From Sthenelais limicola (taxonomy: Eukaryota > Annelida > Polychaeta > Phyllodocida > Sigalionidae): a stretch of DNA of 64,000 bases. The stretch covers positions 60,818,966 through 60,882,965 of the forward strand of contig OW804094.1 of NCBI GenBank assembly GCA_942159475.1, in the 5' to 3' direction. The notes below the pieces were generated by a model. That model was not told the DNA's origin, searched no databases, and saw only the letters and a program-made list of their open reading frames with translations. The position numbers and the translations under genes are program-made. Shown here in pieces: positions 32,018-42,958 of the stretch; the stretch's first letter is position 1, and the number at the start of each line of letters is the position of its first letter.

Positions 32018-32125
32018 AATGTATAAAATATTATCTTGGCTTCTAAACAAGATAGAATTATGGAATAAAGACCAAAAGTTTTCTTATGTTAAGGAGAATA
32101 TATTTACACATGACTTATTTACACA
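32018..32125 (+). repeat. Dispersed repeat copy (partner 56026-56120)
   Basis: Both copies contain ATTATCTTGGCTTCTAA, GACAAAGACCAAAAGT-like sequence and TTCTTATGTTAAGGAGAATA, about 85 percent identical by eye. A weaker third copy may lie near 31085. Confidence 0.7.
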
Positions 32126-33411
32126 GTCCTTAAATTACAAAAGTTGGACATCTGGACTGTGGACATCTGGACTGTGGACATCTGGAGTTTATTACTGTGG
32201 TTACACTGGGGTAACACTGGGCCTTTAGCCTGGCCTTAGCCTTTCTGGCCTGTGGGCCTGCCTCTGATCTGATAAGGGCTAAAGTCTTAGTCAGGGCCTG
32301 CCTCTGATCTGATGAGGGCTAAAGTCTTAGTCAGGGTGATCACGATCGTGATCACTTCCTTTAGTGTGACCCCTTGTGCCGAAAACACAAAATGAAAATA
32401 GTCCTCAGTTACAAACTAAAATGTTATGCCAATAGATAAACGTCCGAAACTTTTCTCTAGGTTAAGGAGTAGAATAGGGAAGGCAGGAAAATGGAGAATG
32501 GGGCGAAAAAGGGGCTCAAACAGTTGGGGGCCACGTTTTGTCAGTATATAATGTCTTCTCCTCTCAAAGCTATAGTAGAACGCTAACGCGAATAATCTAC
32601 CACTGACATTCCAACAAAACCGCAATGACCATCGGCGCCCCGCTAAGTCATACCTCTGATAAAAGGGTCACCGCCAGGGCCATAAACCCTCTGATCTTGC
32701 CCCATCAGCTGGAGGAGGAGGAGGAGGAGGAGGAGGAGGAGAAGGAGGAGGAGGAGGAGGAGGAGGCCGTGCACGGTCAGTGCAATAATGACATCGTGTT
32801 GACAAGTCAATCAGAACAGGGTATCAACTCTAGAGGGTGGGGAGGGGGAATGACCACGCCCCTGGCCGTGCCTCTGGCATGTTGACAGGCCAATCAAAAC
32901 AGGGTATCAGGAAGAACAGTCACAGACCCAGCCAACTCAGTCACAGACTTAACCAATCAGGGACAAACATTCCCAGGAAAGGTGTGAAGATTCGCACCTC
33001 ATTAAATTCATGTCCTGTGGAGAGCCTGCCCCAGAACCATTACTACCTGCTGGGAGGGTGCTGAGAAGGCCTGCCAACCTCATCAATTCCTGGGGTGATA
33101 ATGAGAGGCCCCTACAGAGATATCTCTATTACAGAGGGATTTACGCCGAAATAACCAATTCTTTCCTCACAAAACGTGACCAAAATGGTATAAAAAATAA
33201 AAAATTCAAAATTCCCCATTGTCAAAATACAGATAAAACATTCCTCCCCCCAACAGTGAAAAAATCAGGACCGTAGGCCTAACCAATTGCTTATTTTTTA
33301 TGTTCGTGGCATCAGGTCTTTGAAGCAGGGAAATTTACTCATTATAGAAGGATCGGCGCATTAATCCTTTAATCCAGTAACTGTCTAACAGATTAAAAAC
33401 CGACCCAATAA

Positions 33412-33687
33412 TATATCTCATGAAGGTCTCATATTTGTATATGTGCAATTCGTTATGGACGATCAGTATGTTAAGATTTTAGGTCTATTCGCCCTGCTAT
33501 ATGTATACAAGTCCGCGATTTTACTATCAATATTGGTGTTTATGATGTTTGTGCGATACACCAAAGATTACTTGGTGACTCCCATTCTCAAGATTCGTCA
33601 ATAGAACATTTGGAAAACAAGAAGCACGCATATCTGATACTAGTAACAGTAGAAACGATTCGTCTTATTGAGAGCATCCCAGTCTCT
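33412..33687. other. No feature recognised
   Basis: AT-rich spacer between composite element X1 and the next minisatellite. Confidence 0.5.
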
Positions 33688-34215
33688 AATGACCCCCATT
33701 ATACCCTCCATTTTACCACATGACCCCCATTCATAACCCCTATGCTGCTCCATGACCCCCATTATACCTTCTATGTTATTCCATGACCCCTATTATACCT
33801 TTTATATTGCTCCATGACCCCTATCATGCCCTCTATGATGCTCTCTATGTTACTCCTTGACTCCCATGATATCCCCTACGTTGCTCCATGACCCCCATTA
33901 TACCCTATATGTTGGTCCATGACCCCCATTATATCCTCTATGTTGTTCCATGATCATCATTTTACCTTCCATGTTATTCCATGACCCCCATTATACCCTC
34001 TATGCTGCCCCATGGCCCCCATTACACCTTCTACACTGCTCCATGACCATCATTTTAACCTCCATGTTACTCTTTGACCCCCATTAGAGCCTCTACGCTG
34101 CTCCATGGGCCCCATTATACCTTTTACACTGCTCCATGACCATCAGTTTACCCTCCATCTTACTCCATGACCCCCTTAATACCCTCTATGCTGACCCCAT
34201 TATGTTGCTCCGTGA
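33688..34215. repeat. Minisatellite, about 33-bp unit, roughly 15 copies
   Basis: Unit approximates CTCCATGACCCCCATTATAC followed by CCTCTATGTTG, with frequent substitutions and length variants. A poly-C run follows at about 34293-34302. Confidence 0.9.
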
Positions 34216-34429
34216 GTACTATTAGACCCAGTGTCCACTAAGGAGATGCCACTGGCGGCCTCATGGGAAGTGCTATAGTACCACATGAATACCCCCCCCC
34301 CCCACTCCCCCTGATATACTATCTATGTTGCTTTATGGTCCATAAATATACTATGATACCCTCCATATTGTTACCAATACAGAGCTCTTGATTAAGGGAA
34401 CAATATCGAGTAAGTCACATATTCAATTC

Positions 34430-35540
34430 ATGACATCTGAAGATACAGTGCCAACTGAAACATGCCTAGTAGTAAAAATTAGACCTAAATTTCAGGTTTG
34501 ACCTTGGAAATTGTTACCTTGACCTTGACTAAGGTTATTGACAGGGTATTTAACGAGAGGCCTTTTAGAGCCCTGTTGTATGATTAAATTGTGTAATCTA
34601 GAGACAAATAGTTATGGAGATACTTACTTAATACCACAATTTGGACCCAAATTTCATGTTTGACCTTGAAATTATGACCTTGACCTTGACCAAGGTCATT
34701 GACAATATATCTAATGGAAGGCCTCTCAGAGCCCTATCACATGATTAAATTATGCACCCTACAGATAAATAGTTCCAGAGGTAAATACCAAAAACTTCAA
34801 ATAGTACCAAAATTTTATGTTTGACCTTGAAAATCGTAACCTTGACATATGACATTGACAAGATGTCTCATGGAAGGGCACTTAGAGCCCTATTACATGC
34901 TTTTAGTATGTAGCCTGGAAATAAATTGTTACAGAGATACACATATCTATTACTGAAACTTAAACCAAAATTTGATGTTTGACCTTGGATTAGGTGACCA
35001 TGACCTTGTGTTGTTAGTGTTCTATCACATGCATAAATTGTATACACAAGAGATTAATAGTTCCAAAGATACATACATAATACTCAAATTTGAACCAAAA
35101 TTTGATGTTTGACCTTGAAAATGGTGACCTTGACCTTGACAAAGGTCAATTAAAAGATATTATATATAGATATTATGAAAGTACTCTCAGATCCCTTTCA
35201 CATGTATAAATTGTGTAGCTTTGAAATAAATTGTTCAAAAGATATAGACTGCAGTATGTAATTTAGATTTACACAAAATTTAGCATAGAATGAAAAGTGA
35301 GGCTTGATTACCATGGCAACAGACATTCCGATGATACCAAAAATGGATTATTTTTCTTTCCCCTAATGTCAGTTATTAATTGTATGCATTAGGTTACCAT
35401 TTTCTTCTATTGTCATATTTTCATAAGAGAAAATAGGATGTCACATCCCAGAATTTTGCTATTTTTACATTTCAAGGTCATATTTGGTGACCTTGACCTT
35501 GACCAAGGTCATTGATTTGAAAGGAAATGATAACCCTCAG
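34430..35540. repeat. Satellite of about 160 bp with TGACCTTGACCTTGAC half-site clusters
   Basis: Five recognisable units begin near 34482, 34644, 34802, 34962 and 35092. Each has (A)AATTT(C/G)ATGTTTGACCTTG, then (T)GACCTTGACCTTGAC, then AAGGTCATTGAC, a GAAGG(C/G)C(T/A)CT block and a TAAATTGTGTA block. A last half-site cluster lies at 35466-35515. TCAAGGTCA is the monomer site of several nuclear receptors, but these may simply be satellite sequence. Confidence 0.85.
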
Positions 35541-36718
35541 CTACAACATTGTTATTCCCAAGTTTGGTCACAATACTGATAAAAGTGTAGAAATGGGACA
35601 CTAAAAACCTATTTTTTGCTAAAATACAAAAAAATCACAAGTTTCCATGGAAACAGGCCATTTTGATAATGTTCGCCGCCTTTTGGGCAATTTTTTCCCT
35701 CAGATTCAGAAAATTCATGAAATTCAACACAAAATACCTCAAATTTAGCTTGTTATACGGTGGGTAGGGGTTCCCTCCCAAATTCAGCCTCTGGCCGCTG
35801 TACTATAAGTAGCAGACCGAACCTGATACAGTGGCCCTCTCCCCAACTACTTCGCTAGAACACCTGTGGAACGAGACCCCCTTAGACCATTCATCTTACG
35901 CAACTTGAATCATCAAGACACCCCAACCTAGGCGAATAGGCTAACAATACCGTATACATGCATACATGCATACATGCATACATACATACATGCATTTACA
36001 TGCATTTATAAACCGGAAAATATCATGGAAACACCAGCAGACCATGCAGCTTCAAATGTGGCATTCTTAAAGGGTCGCTTGGCTCCCAAGACATCTTAAG
36101 TGGGAAACGGCTCGAAAAAACGGCCGGAACACAATTAAAATCAAGACTTTTCCAAGGACATTAACTCACCGTTCCCCTTTATTTATTGAAGCAAGTATAC
36201 GTTCTTCCAAGCAGAAGCCAGCAGCGTATAATCTTGTGTCCAAATAGAAGGCTTAATGTGTTGAGGTCAGAGCCTTATGTGGTGTCAGTCCCTGGGGTAG
36301 GGGCCGTCCATGTATATACTTAGCAGTAGCAGTAATCCCGGGTCGGACGGGTGCGGTGTCATGCCTAAGGACCAGATTCTCCATCCATCACTCTATCAGT
36401 GATAGGGTGAAGGAGCAGGGACGGGCAAGCGAAGGCATACGATGTGTAAAAAGCCTGAATCTTAACCTCATGCTGATTCCCTGCCCCATATGACCCTCAT
36501 AGAGAGTGAGGTGGACCACGATTGTAATGTCATTATTCACACTCACCTAGGGGGAATACATCCCCAGGATTGGTGGTGGCGGGGCGCTGCTGGGGTGTAT
36601 TTCGGGTGGATGAGTGTTTAAGAAAATGAGGACGTTAAGGAGATGTAGGGGTGTAGTGGCAAGGAAACAAACAACATAGGCGATGGAAAGGGAGTGAACA
36701 TAATTGAATTGTGTAAAG
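35541..36718. other. Mostly anonymous DNA with an ATGC/ATAC tetranucleotide run
   Basis: A CATACATGCATACATG run lies at about 35955-36008. No gene found in the rest. Confidence 0.5.
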
Positions 36719-36840
36719 AAGAGAGGCAGAGAGGGAAAGAGAGAGAAAAAAGGCGAGAAAGAGAATGTGAAAGAGAACGACAGAGAGAAAAAGAGCACAT
36801 AAAACATGGGGGAGAGAGAGATAGAGAGAGAGAGACAGAC

Positions 36841-36917
<77 letters not shown>

Positions 36918-36930
36918 AGAGAGGGAGAGG
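36719..36930. repeat. (GA)n-rich microsatellite
   Basis: GAGAGA tract with GACAGAGA variants; the Arg/Glu and Leu/Ser frames across it are artefacts. Confidence 0.95.
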
Positions 36931-36991
36931 TATTCAAGTATGTATGTACCGGGTATATGTATCCAGCATGTAAATATAAAGATAACACTAT

Positions 36992-37114
36992 GGACTTAGA
37001 AGGTTGTGGTTTGGAGCGAAGAGCCTTATGGCATGGGATAGAGGACGAGCGATAGCGAGTTCTCTATCCCATGTCCATAAGGCTATTCCCTCCAAACCAC
37101 AACCTTCCAAGTCC
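36992..37114. repeat. Long imperfect hairpin, arms of about 52 bp
   Basis: Left arm 36992-37043 pairs with 37062-37114 with about five mismatches and one bulge; the loop is about 18 bases (GACGAGCGATAGCGAG region). It could be a foldback element or a small-RNA hairpin. Confidence 0.8.
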
Positions 37115-39153
37115 TTTAGGGGTCGACCACAGACTCTATCCGCTGGTAGGATTGTCCGTTACAAGGGCAATTTAGGGACAAAACTGGACCAAAGACCCCT
37201 AAATACAGAATGTATGGAAGCATAACAACAGTAAAAAAAACCCAGGATACTGACGAAAACATGGTGTAAACCAGAAGTTGTGCCTGCTAATAAGAAATAA
37301 AAACGTTTTCAAATCAAAGTAGCGCGTCGCTAATCGATCACTCAGTATAGGATGTCAGAGATGCTCCAGCAAGAAGCACTCTCGAGCACAATCGACAATC
37401 GAATCGATATTCGAAGGTCACATTAGCAAGAGAAAGGGGGAAAGGGGAAAGATGCTATTGGCTTCCACCAAGTAGAAATTGTACAAGCGGTCCACAACAA
37501 TATGTTTCAACCCTCCAATCTATCATTTCTGCCACACATTCCCAACAACGGGGTATGTAGTAATTGAGTGAAACAAGCAAGTTACATGTGTCTGACATGA
37601 AAGAACATAGTATGCAGTTACTTAGTTGTGCGGCAGCCGGAAAATCTGATCAAGATTATATTCTGGTATGGAATGAACAGTATTTGGTTTGATAGCTAGT
37701 GAGTGGAATGACCAGCATACTAAAAGGTCAATGATGATGCAGAGGGAGGCATGGATATTTTTGCTATGTCGGAGCAGGGAGGGTCTACCATCCTTGGACT
37801 CCCACGTGTAAGCTTGTTTAATGTCCGTCAACAGCCGTCAATGCCTATTTCATCGTCCATGGATAACTGCATTTTAGTATGGCTTCTATATTCTTCTAGT
37901 AACGTCCAAATTGTTGAGGTGTAAAAATGACTAGATGCATTATTAAGACCAATATCTTCTCTTGAGATGTTATGTTACATAACACCATACACGCCGAGTC
38001 TCGAATGATCATTAAACTTTAATTTAGTATGTAGACATGCTGCACGAAAGGTAATTTTAAGCTGCCTTCGGTGTATGTTTTATTAGGCTCTTTCAGATGG
38101 ATGGATATTGTAAATTCGAGGAAGAAATATGTACAAGTATTCCTAGACTAATGCCCTCCTAAAGTATACATCTATCTAAATCACGTGCTTTCGCCAAGTC
38201 TAAATGACGAATGTCGTTCCACAAATCAATACCAATGAGGGAAGGAGACTCCAAGCGAATGACGTAAGAGATGCAGTACAAACATCGAGTATTTAGGCCG
38301 ACGTCAAGTCATTCCTTAGGTAGATTTTATATTGTCATAAATCGAACAAACACGCCTAACATAATACAATTCAGACCCAAGTGAGACGATAAAGCCGATT
38401 GTAAAATTTGTACTTTTTCCACGACTAAAACATGGCATGAGCCTACTTACGAGATAGCTTTCAATATACTACTCACGCGAATTTGTTGCCAGCTGTTCTG
38501 TAAGAAAAAAATCCATTTAACCAAGAGACTAATGGAACCAAGCCATAACAGGGAGTAGCAGGTTGTTGCTAGGGGTGGGGTGGGGGGAAGCACGAGGGAC
38601 CTAAGAGACATAGAAACTCCGTAGGCATTGTATTTGTATGTCTGCCAGGTACCGCCGCCACTTTTTCTTCGCCATAGCGAGAGGTCATTTTCCATATACT
38701 ACTTACTCCCTCCCGGCTTTCCGAGAATTTGTTCCATGGCGCTATCATAAACTGGAGTTTTATTGGAGTTTTACACAACTACACATGCGTCAGTAGGCCA
38801 TGTATTGGAGGTAGGGAAGGGACTACCTATTCCCACGTGTCGGGGAATTATTTGGATAAATGGGTAAAAGGCCTAGGGAAAAGGGAGGTAAAATGCGAGC
38901 TTTTAAAATATTTTCTTATCCATACTACATGAACCGGCCATACCAGCTTATAACTAGGGAAACTTGATTTGCATTTCACGCCGTGGGTATAATTTGTAGC
39001 GACCTTATTTCGCTTTGTGTCAAAAGTAGAAAGTAAAAACTATGGTGGGCGTTTTGTCGTTGCCTACCTCACTCTACTACGGGACGAATGAAAGCACGCG
39101 TTGCCCTAGCAAGGTTCCCGCGGCCAGAGCTTGCAGGACCTCAGGACGCTCAT
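37115..39153. other. No gene or structure recognised
   Basis: Moderate AT content; no plausible coding frames or repeats found. Confidence 0.5.
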
Positions 39154-39262
39154 AAACGGTAGCGAGCACTTGGCTATGGGGCTAACTAGAAGATAGGAGG
39201 GGTGGGTTTTTTTTTATTGAGTAGGTATCTGATAAAACTATAGGTCCAGGTTCCCATTTTCA
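39154..39262 (+). repeat. 109-bp direct repeat, left copy (partner 45215-45324)
   Basis: Starts AAACGGTAGCGAGCACTTGG, contains a poly-T run and ends TCCAGGTTCCCATTTTCA. It is identical to the right copy except for one T in the homopolymer. The pair lies outside the Ngaro-like element on both sides. Confidence 0.9.
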
Positions 39263-39530
39263 GGTCGACAGTTTGGTTGTGTGTACCTTTAAAGCATTAT
39301 AACTTGCTAAAAAAGGGAAATGACATTGGAATGAGGTTTATTATATATATGAGATTATATGAGATGATCTGCATTGGGTCTAAGAATTGGTTGTATTTAA
39401 GTATTGTCCTACCCCAATATTAATTACTGGGAGCAAATGTGTTGGTTTATAATGCATAAATAAATGGGTATGGAATTGTTGATCAATAAAATGAGTCTAT
39501 GTACAATTTTACTAGTTACAATATTAATAT

Positions 39531-39616
39531 ATCAACTAGCTGAGGAAACGAACACAGAACATAGGAGACAATATAGATTAGTTTGCAGCTGTGGGTCACG
39601 GCATTATTCTACCGCC
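39531..39616 (-). repeat. Split direct repeat B2 (3' terminal)
   Basis: 86 bp identical to 39788-39873. Outer end ATCAACTAGCTGAGG marks the inferred 3' end of the element. Confidence 0.88.
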
Positions 39617-39633
39617 CTTTATTACAACACAAA

Positions 39634-39788
39634 AAATTTTAAAGTGGACTGCACAGCGCGACAGCTTGAAGCGAAGTAACTGGTGCAGGGCCTCCCTCAA
39701 GTTGCAACGACCAACTGGAGTGGTTAGTGGTGATGTCCATAGGTGGCGACTCCTCCTATTGATATTGGCAATTGGTAATTACTACACA
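39634..39788 (-). repeat. Split direct repeat A2
   Basis: 155 bp identical to 44131-44285. Confidence 0.9.
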
Positions 39789-39873
39789 TCAACTAGCTGA
39801 GGAAACGAACACAGAACATAGGAGACAATATAGATTAGTTTGCAGCTGTGGGTCACGGCATTATTCTACCGCC
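39788..39873 (-). repeat. Split direct repeat B1
   Basis: 86 bp, directly joined to A2 and following the recombinase gene; the B1-A2 join has the sequence expected for a circle junction. Confidence 0.9.
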
Positions 39874-39915
39874 AAGCCCCAAAAAAGACAAAAAAAAGAA
39901 ATTAGATAAGGTAAA

Positions 39916-40914
39916 TTACAAATTCTGCAAGTACACACTGGACTGTAAATCAATACAACTCTTTCGAGGCAGGGGGGTCGACAGATAGTCCAAGGCGGCC
40001 ATCGATGCCCAATCTCCCATCGACATGACATCTAGAAGAGGAACTCCTAGCGCATGTAGATGGGCTGCTCCAGATCGACGAAGGGAATGAGTCCCCAATG
40101 TAGATTCCTTATAACCGATAGAAGACCCAGCAAGCTTAACAAAAGATAGCAGGTCAGCATATAGTAGTGGTCTCACACAGTCCTTGACATTTATGTAGAA
40201 AATCGGACCATTTATATCAGCAGGTATACTTTCCATGTGCTCCAAAACTCTGCTAGCAGCACAGAAACAGCGGGAGCTGCAGAAAGAGATAGGAATATCC
40301 AAGACCCTCTCTCTATATTGGATTGTTTTGGTACGGTGAAGGGATAATGTGATACCCTCAGAAGAAGAAGAAACATCCTTCCGACGCACAACTTGACCCC
40401 AGTCATCAGCTTTCTCCGGAACCACATTACATTTCCTAAGTAGTGAACGGAAACATAAAATCAGAGCTGACCAAAGCACTGTGTTGTTTGGAATGGCGAA
40501 ATCGACGTTCTTGAACATGGCCAATAAATCATGGGGAGATAATCCTAGCTTTGCTTCCACATGCTTGCCCTTCTCACGAGCAACACCTCTCAATGCCAAC
40601 TTTATTAAAAAGCAGTCTCTGAAATCGGCCGGATAATCTAGAAATTTATGCATGGCAATAATAGCTGATAGATAATTATTAATCGTGCCATAGGTGCATG
40701 ACAGGGAGAGGAAAGATATAAATCTGGCGATCGTGTAGTTGTCGGCGGGAACAGGAGTCATTCCATACTGTTGACAGAAGGCGATATACCTCCTCCATTG
40801 AGAAGCTCGTGTCTTCTGAGTAGACGCTGCCCATGCATTATTGATGAAAAAGGCCAAACGCCTGTCCAGGTCGCCTAGAGGGATAGTCGGGGTAGCCACT
40901 GCAACATAACCCAA
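39916..40914 (-). CDS. Tyrosine recombinase of the young Ngaro-like element
   Basis: 332 codons. Catalytic first Arg in CFRSLLRKCNV, His-x-x-Arg in THSLRRSGAAHL, GDW, and nucleophile Tyr in ALDYLSTPL. The N-terminal core-binding part is similar to the copy at 16625-17623 (WRRYIAFCQQYGMTPVP against WNQYYKFCDSFGLVPVP). The frame begins at a TTG and has no ATG until about residue 52, and it overlaps the end of the RT frame by 77 bases in another phase. Expression by ribosomal frameshift or reinitiation is therefore likely. The enzyme would integrate and circularise the element. Confidence 0.9.
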   Translation of the reverse strand: MGYVAVATPTIPLGDLDRRLAFFINNAWAASTQKTRASQWRRYIAFCQQYGMTPVPADNYTIARFISFLSLSCTYGTINNYLSAIIAMHKFLDYPADFRDCFLIKLALRGVAREKGKHVEAKLGLSPHDLLAMFKNVDFAIPNNTVLWSALILCFRSLLRKCNVVPEKADDWGQVVRRKDVSSSSEGITLSLHRTKTIQYRERVLDIPISFCSSRCFCAASRVLEHMESIPADINGPIFYINVKDCVRPLLYADLLSFVKLAGSSIGYKESTLGTHSLRRSGAAHLHALGVPLLDVMSMGDWASMAALDYLSTPLPRKSCIDLQSSVYLQNL

Positions 40915-42958
40915 ATAATGTCTGATCAGATATATTCTCTAAAGGATCCCATCTAGAGAGTTTATCAGCAAGAACGTTCTCAACTCCCGGAATGTGTCTT
41001 GCAGTTAAATGAACATTGTTAACAGCACAAACCCAAAATATTTCCCTCATAAAGGCCATACAGGTTGAGTTTGCCGACACACCCTTGTTAATCAGCTGGC
41101 GAACTTGAAGGTTGTCAGTGTAAACCACCAGGTGGCGATCACGGTTACTTGCAGCGAAGCGGATGATACCTAGCCACACAGGAATTACTTCCAATACATT
41201 TATCTGAGAGTCAAAATCTTCGGGGAAATTAACATTGTACCAGTGGTCATGAGTTGAATCCAAGCGGTCAAAGCCGGAAGGAACCATATCAGAGTTAAAG
41301 TAGCCTGCTTTCCAGTCACAACCCGCCCATAAGCCGTAGCCTACTGAAGACGAGTCGGTGTAGAACGAAGGCCCATCACCAAAATTATATCTGATCATAT
41401 GGTTACCCCCATTGAAAAAACGGAGATACTGCTTCCACCAGACAAGGTCCTTTCTAAATTCAGGGGACAAAGTAATGCGAACGTTGCCATTAACTGGAAG
41501 CCCTTTTAACAAGTCAATTATACGACGGCTGAAAGTCCTCCCACCCTTAACAACCTTGCTTGCATTTGAAAGAACACCGCATAACTTTTGGATCTGGTGT
41601 TTGGTAGCTCTAGACTTGTCTTGGAAAAAATCAATTTCTGAATGGAGTCGAATAACTTTATCTTCAGGCAGTCGAGCAGTCATGGATGAGGTATCTAGGA
41701 TAATACCCAGGTATTTAGTGACCTTACTAGGAGCAGTGCATTTTTTCCACGAGACGGAAAATCCTAATGACCCTAATATTTCGAATAAAAGAGCCTGGCC
41801 TCTAGCACACTCCTCCCTGGACCTAGATATAATTATATAGTCATCTAAGTATGAGATGCAGTCTACAAATCCTCTACGATGCATGCAACGCACTACAAAG
41901 TTACTTAATTGCTGGAAAATATACGGGGCGCACCTAAGCCCAAAACATAGTCTAGTGTCCATTAAATACTCTTCTTTCCCATCAAGCTCCCACCTGAGGC
42001 CCTGATAAGTCCAATGGGACGGGTGTACTGCCACAGTCCTATACGCAGCGGCGATATCGACGGTAGCCATGTAGGAATCAGGGGAGAGTTTGTTTATTAC
42101 TTGATCAATGGTGGAGAAGGAGAATTCTTTGAATGTGGACGACATAAAGTTGTTGATGGACGAACCAATGGGACGTCGACAATCCGTGATGGGGCGCCAG
42201 GAACCATCAGACTTACCCACTGCCCCAATCGAGTGCACACAATGAGGTTTATCATTACTTACGATGAATTTACCCTGAGCAAGCTCAGTTCTAAATAAAT
42301 CAGAAATAAAATCGTGGGCAGGTCCATCAGTAACAGAGCAATAATTACGTCTATCATAGGAAGGAATATCACAATCATCTACGATAAGAAAACCATTCTC
42401 TACGCCATAAGTTAGGTAATTACTGAGGGTCAAATCATTTTCATGTGCGAGCTCGTGCCGCCAAGCATGAAGATTCCAAGCACACCTAACACCACCAACG
42501 TAATGGTCATAAATTCTGGTGGTACATGTAGGTAGGTCAGGACAAAATATAACAGGTTCATACATATTATAACGATCAAAACCCGCCATGCAATCAAAGA
42601 CAATGTCAGGTCCCACCCCCACATAGGCATCGGCACAAAAATCTTTGTGAAAATCATGATATAGGCAATCGGCCGCACCAACAACCATTCGGACGGGATC
42701 CAAACCATGCGTACCAGCCTGCTGTACAAAATCATCAGTATCTCTACAAATAATAGTACCATCAGTTTCATGAGCACATACAAAATCACAATTCAAAGTA
42801 TCAATGCAATCAAAATCGATAAAAGAAGCAACACAACCTTTATCATCAGATATCGAAGAAAAATCATTTGCAACTGTCTGAAAATCATGCTCGAAGCTAC
42901 TGCCGACGCCATGACACTTTTCAGGGCCGCTCAAGTCATCAAGACGCCGGTGAAAATT
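40838..42958 (-). CDS. Reverse transcriptase-RNase H of the young Ngaro-like element
   Basis: The open frame starts at the codon right after the gag stop (42961-42959) and runs about 706 codons. The first ATG is about 90 codons in, so it probably depends on readthrough of the gag UGA. RT motifs: CVHSIGAVGKSDGSWRPITD, ATVDIAAAYRTVAVHP, LCFGLRCAPYIFQQ and active-site SYLDDYIII. Thumb: HQIQKLCGVLSNASKV. RNase H: FYTDSSSVGYGLW, YTDNLQVRQLI and IPGVENVLADKLSRW. All key acidic residues are present with no internal stops, so it is potentially active. Confidence 0.92.
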   Translation of the reverse strand, partial: NFHRRLDDLSGPEKCHGVGSSFEHDFQTVANDFSSISDDKGCVASFIDFDCIDTLNCDFVCAHETDGTIICRDTDDFVQQAGTHGLDPVRMVVGAADCLYHDFHKDFCADAYVGVGPDIVFDCMAGFDRYNMYEPVIFCPDLPTCTTRIYDHYVGGVRCAWNLHAWRHELAHENDLTLSNYLTYGVENGFLIVDDCDIPSYDRRNYCSVTDGPAHDFISDLFRTELAQGKFIVSNDKPHCVHSIGAVGKSDGSWRPITDCRRPIGSSINNFMSSTFKEFSFSTIDQVINKLSPDSYMATVDIAAAYRTVAVHPSHWTYQGLRWELDGKEEYLMDTRLCFGLRCAPYIFQQLSNFVVRCMHRRGFVDCISYLDDYIIISRSREECARGQALLFEILGSLGFSVSWKKCTAPSKVTKYLGIILDTSSMTARLPEDKVIRLHSEIDFFQDKSRATKHQIQKLCGVLSNASKVVKGGRTFSRRIIDLLKGLPVNGNVRITLSPEFRKDLVWWKQYLRFFNGGNHMIRYNFGDGPSFYTDSSSVGYGLWAGCDWKAGYFNSDMVPSGFDRLDSTHDHWYNVNFPEDFDSQINVLEVIPVWLGIIRFAASNRDRHLVVYTDNLQVRQLINKGVSANSTCMAFMREIFWVCAVNNVHLTARHIPGVENVLADKLSRWDPLENISDQTLFGLCCSGYPDYPSRRPGQAFGLFHQ

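Larger units (their letters stand above)
27362..33411. mobile_element. Composite non-autonomous element X1 (6 kb) with inverted ends
   Basis: The left block (CAAGAGGGGTTTAATCG through GGGTCGGTTTTTAAT) and right block (GATTAAAAACCGACCCAATAA) contain an exact 18-bp inverted repeat (27415-27432 and 33392-33409). A 3-kb relative lies at 51415-54432. The two share the ends, a CCGCCAGGGCCATAAACCCT module (32666 and 51593), an AGTCAATC-type minisatellite with its TTTGCGG unit, and a GACCACGCCCCTGGCCGTG module (32850 and 53826). No transposase is visible. The interior carries a nested TTAA element and many simple repeats. Confidence 0.65.

Noticed and set aside
36635..36988. Leu/Ser hydrophobic minus-strand ORF resembling a membrane protein
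   Set aside because: It lies on a GA/CT microsatellite, so the apparent hydrophobicity is a simple-repeat artefact.
41412..42298. Plus-strand ORFs of 94 to 142 codons inside the RT gene
   Set aside because: Antisense shadows of the intact RT-RNase H frame.
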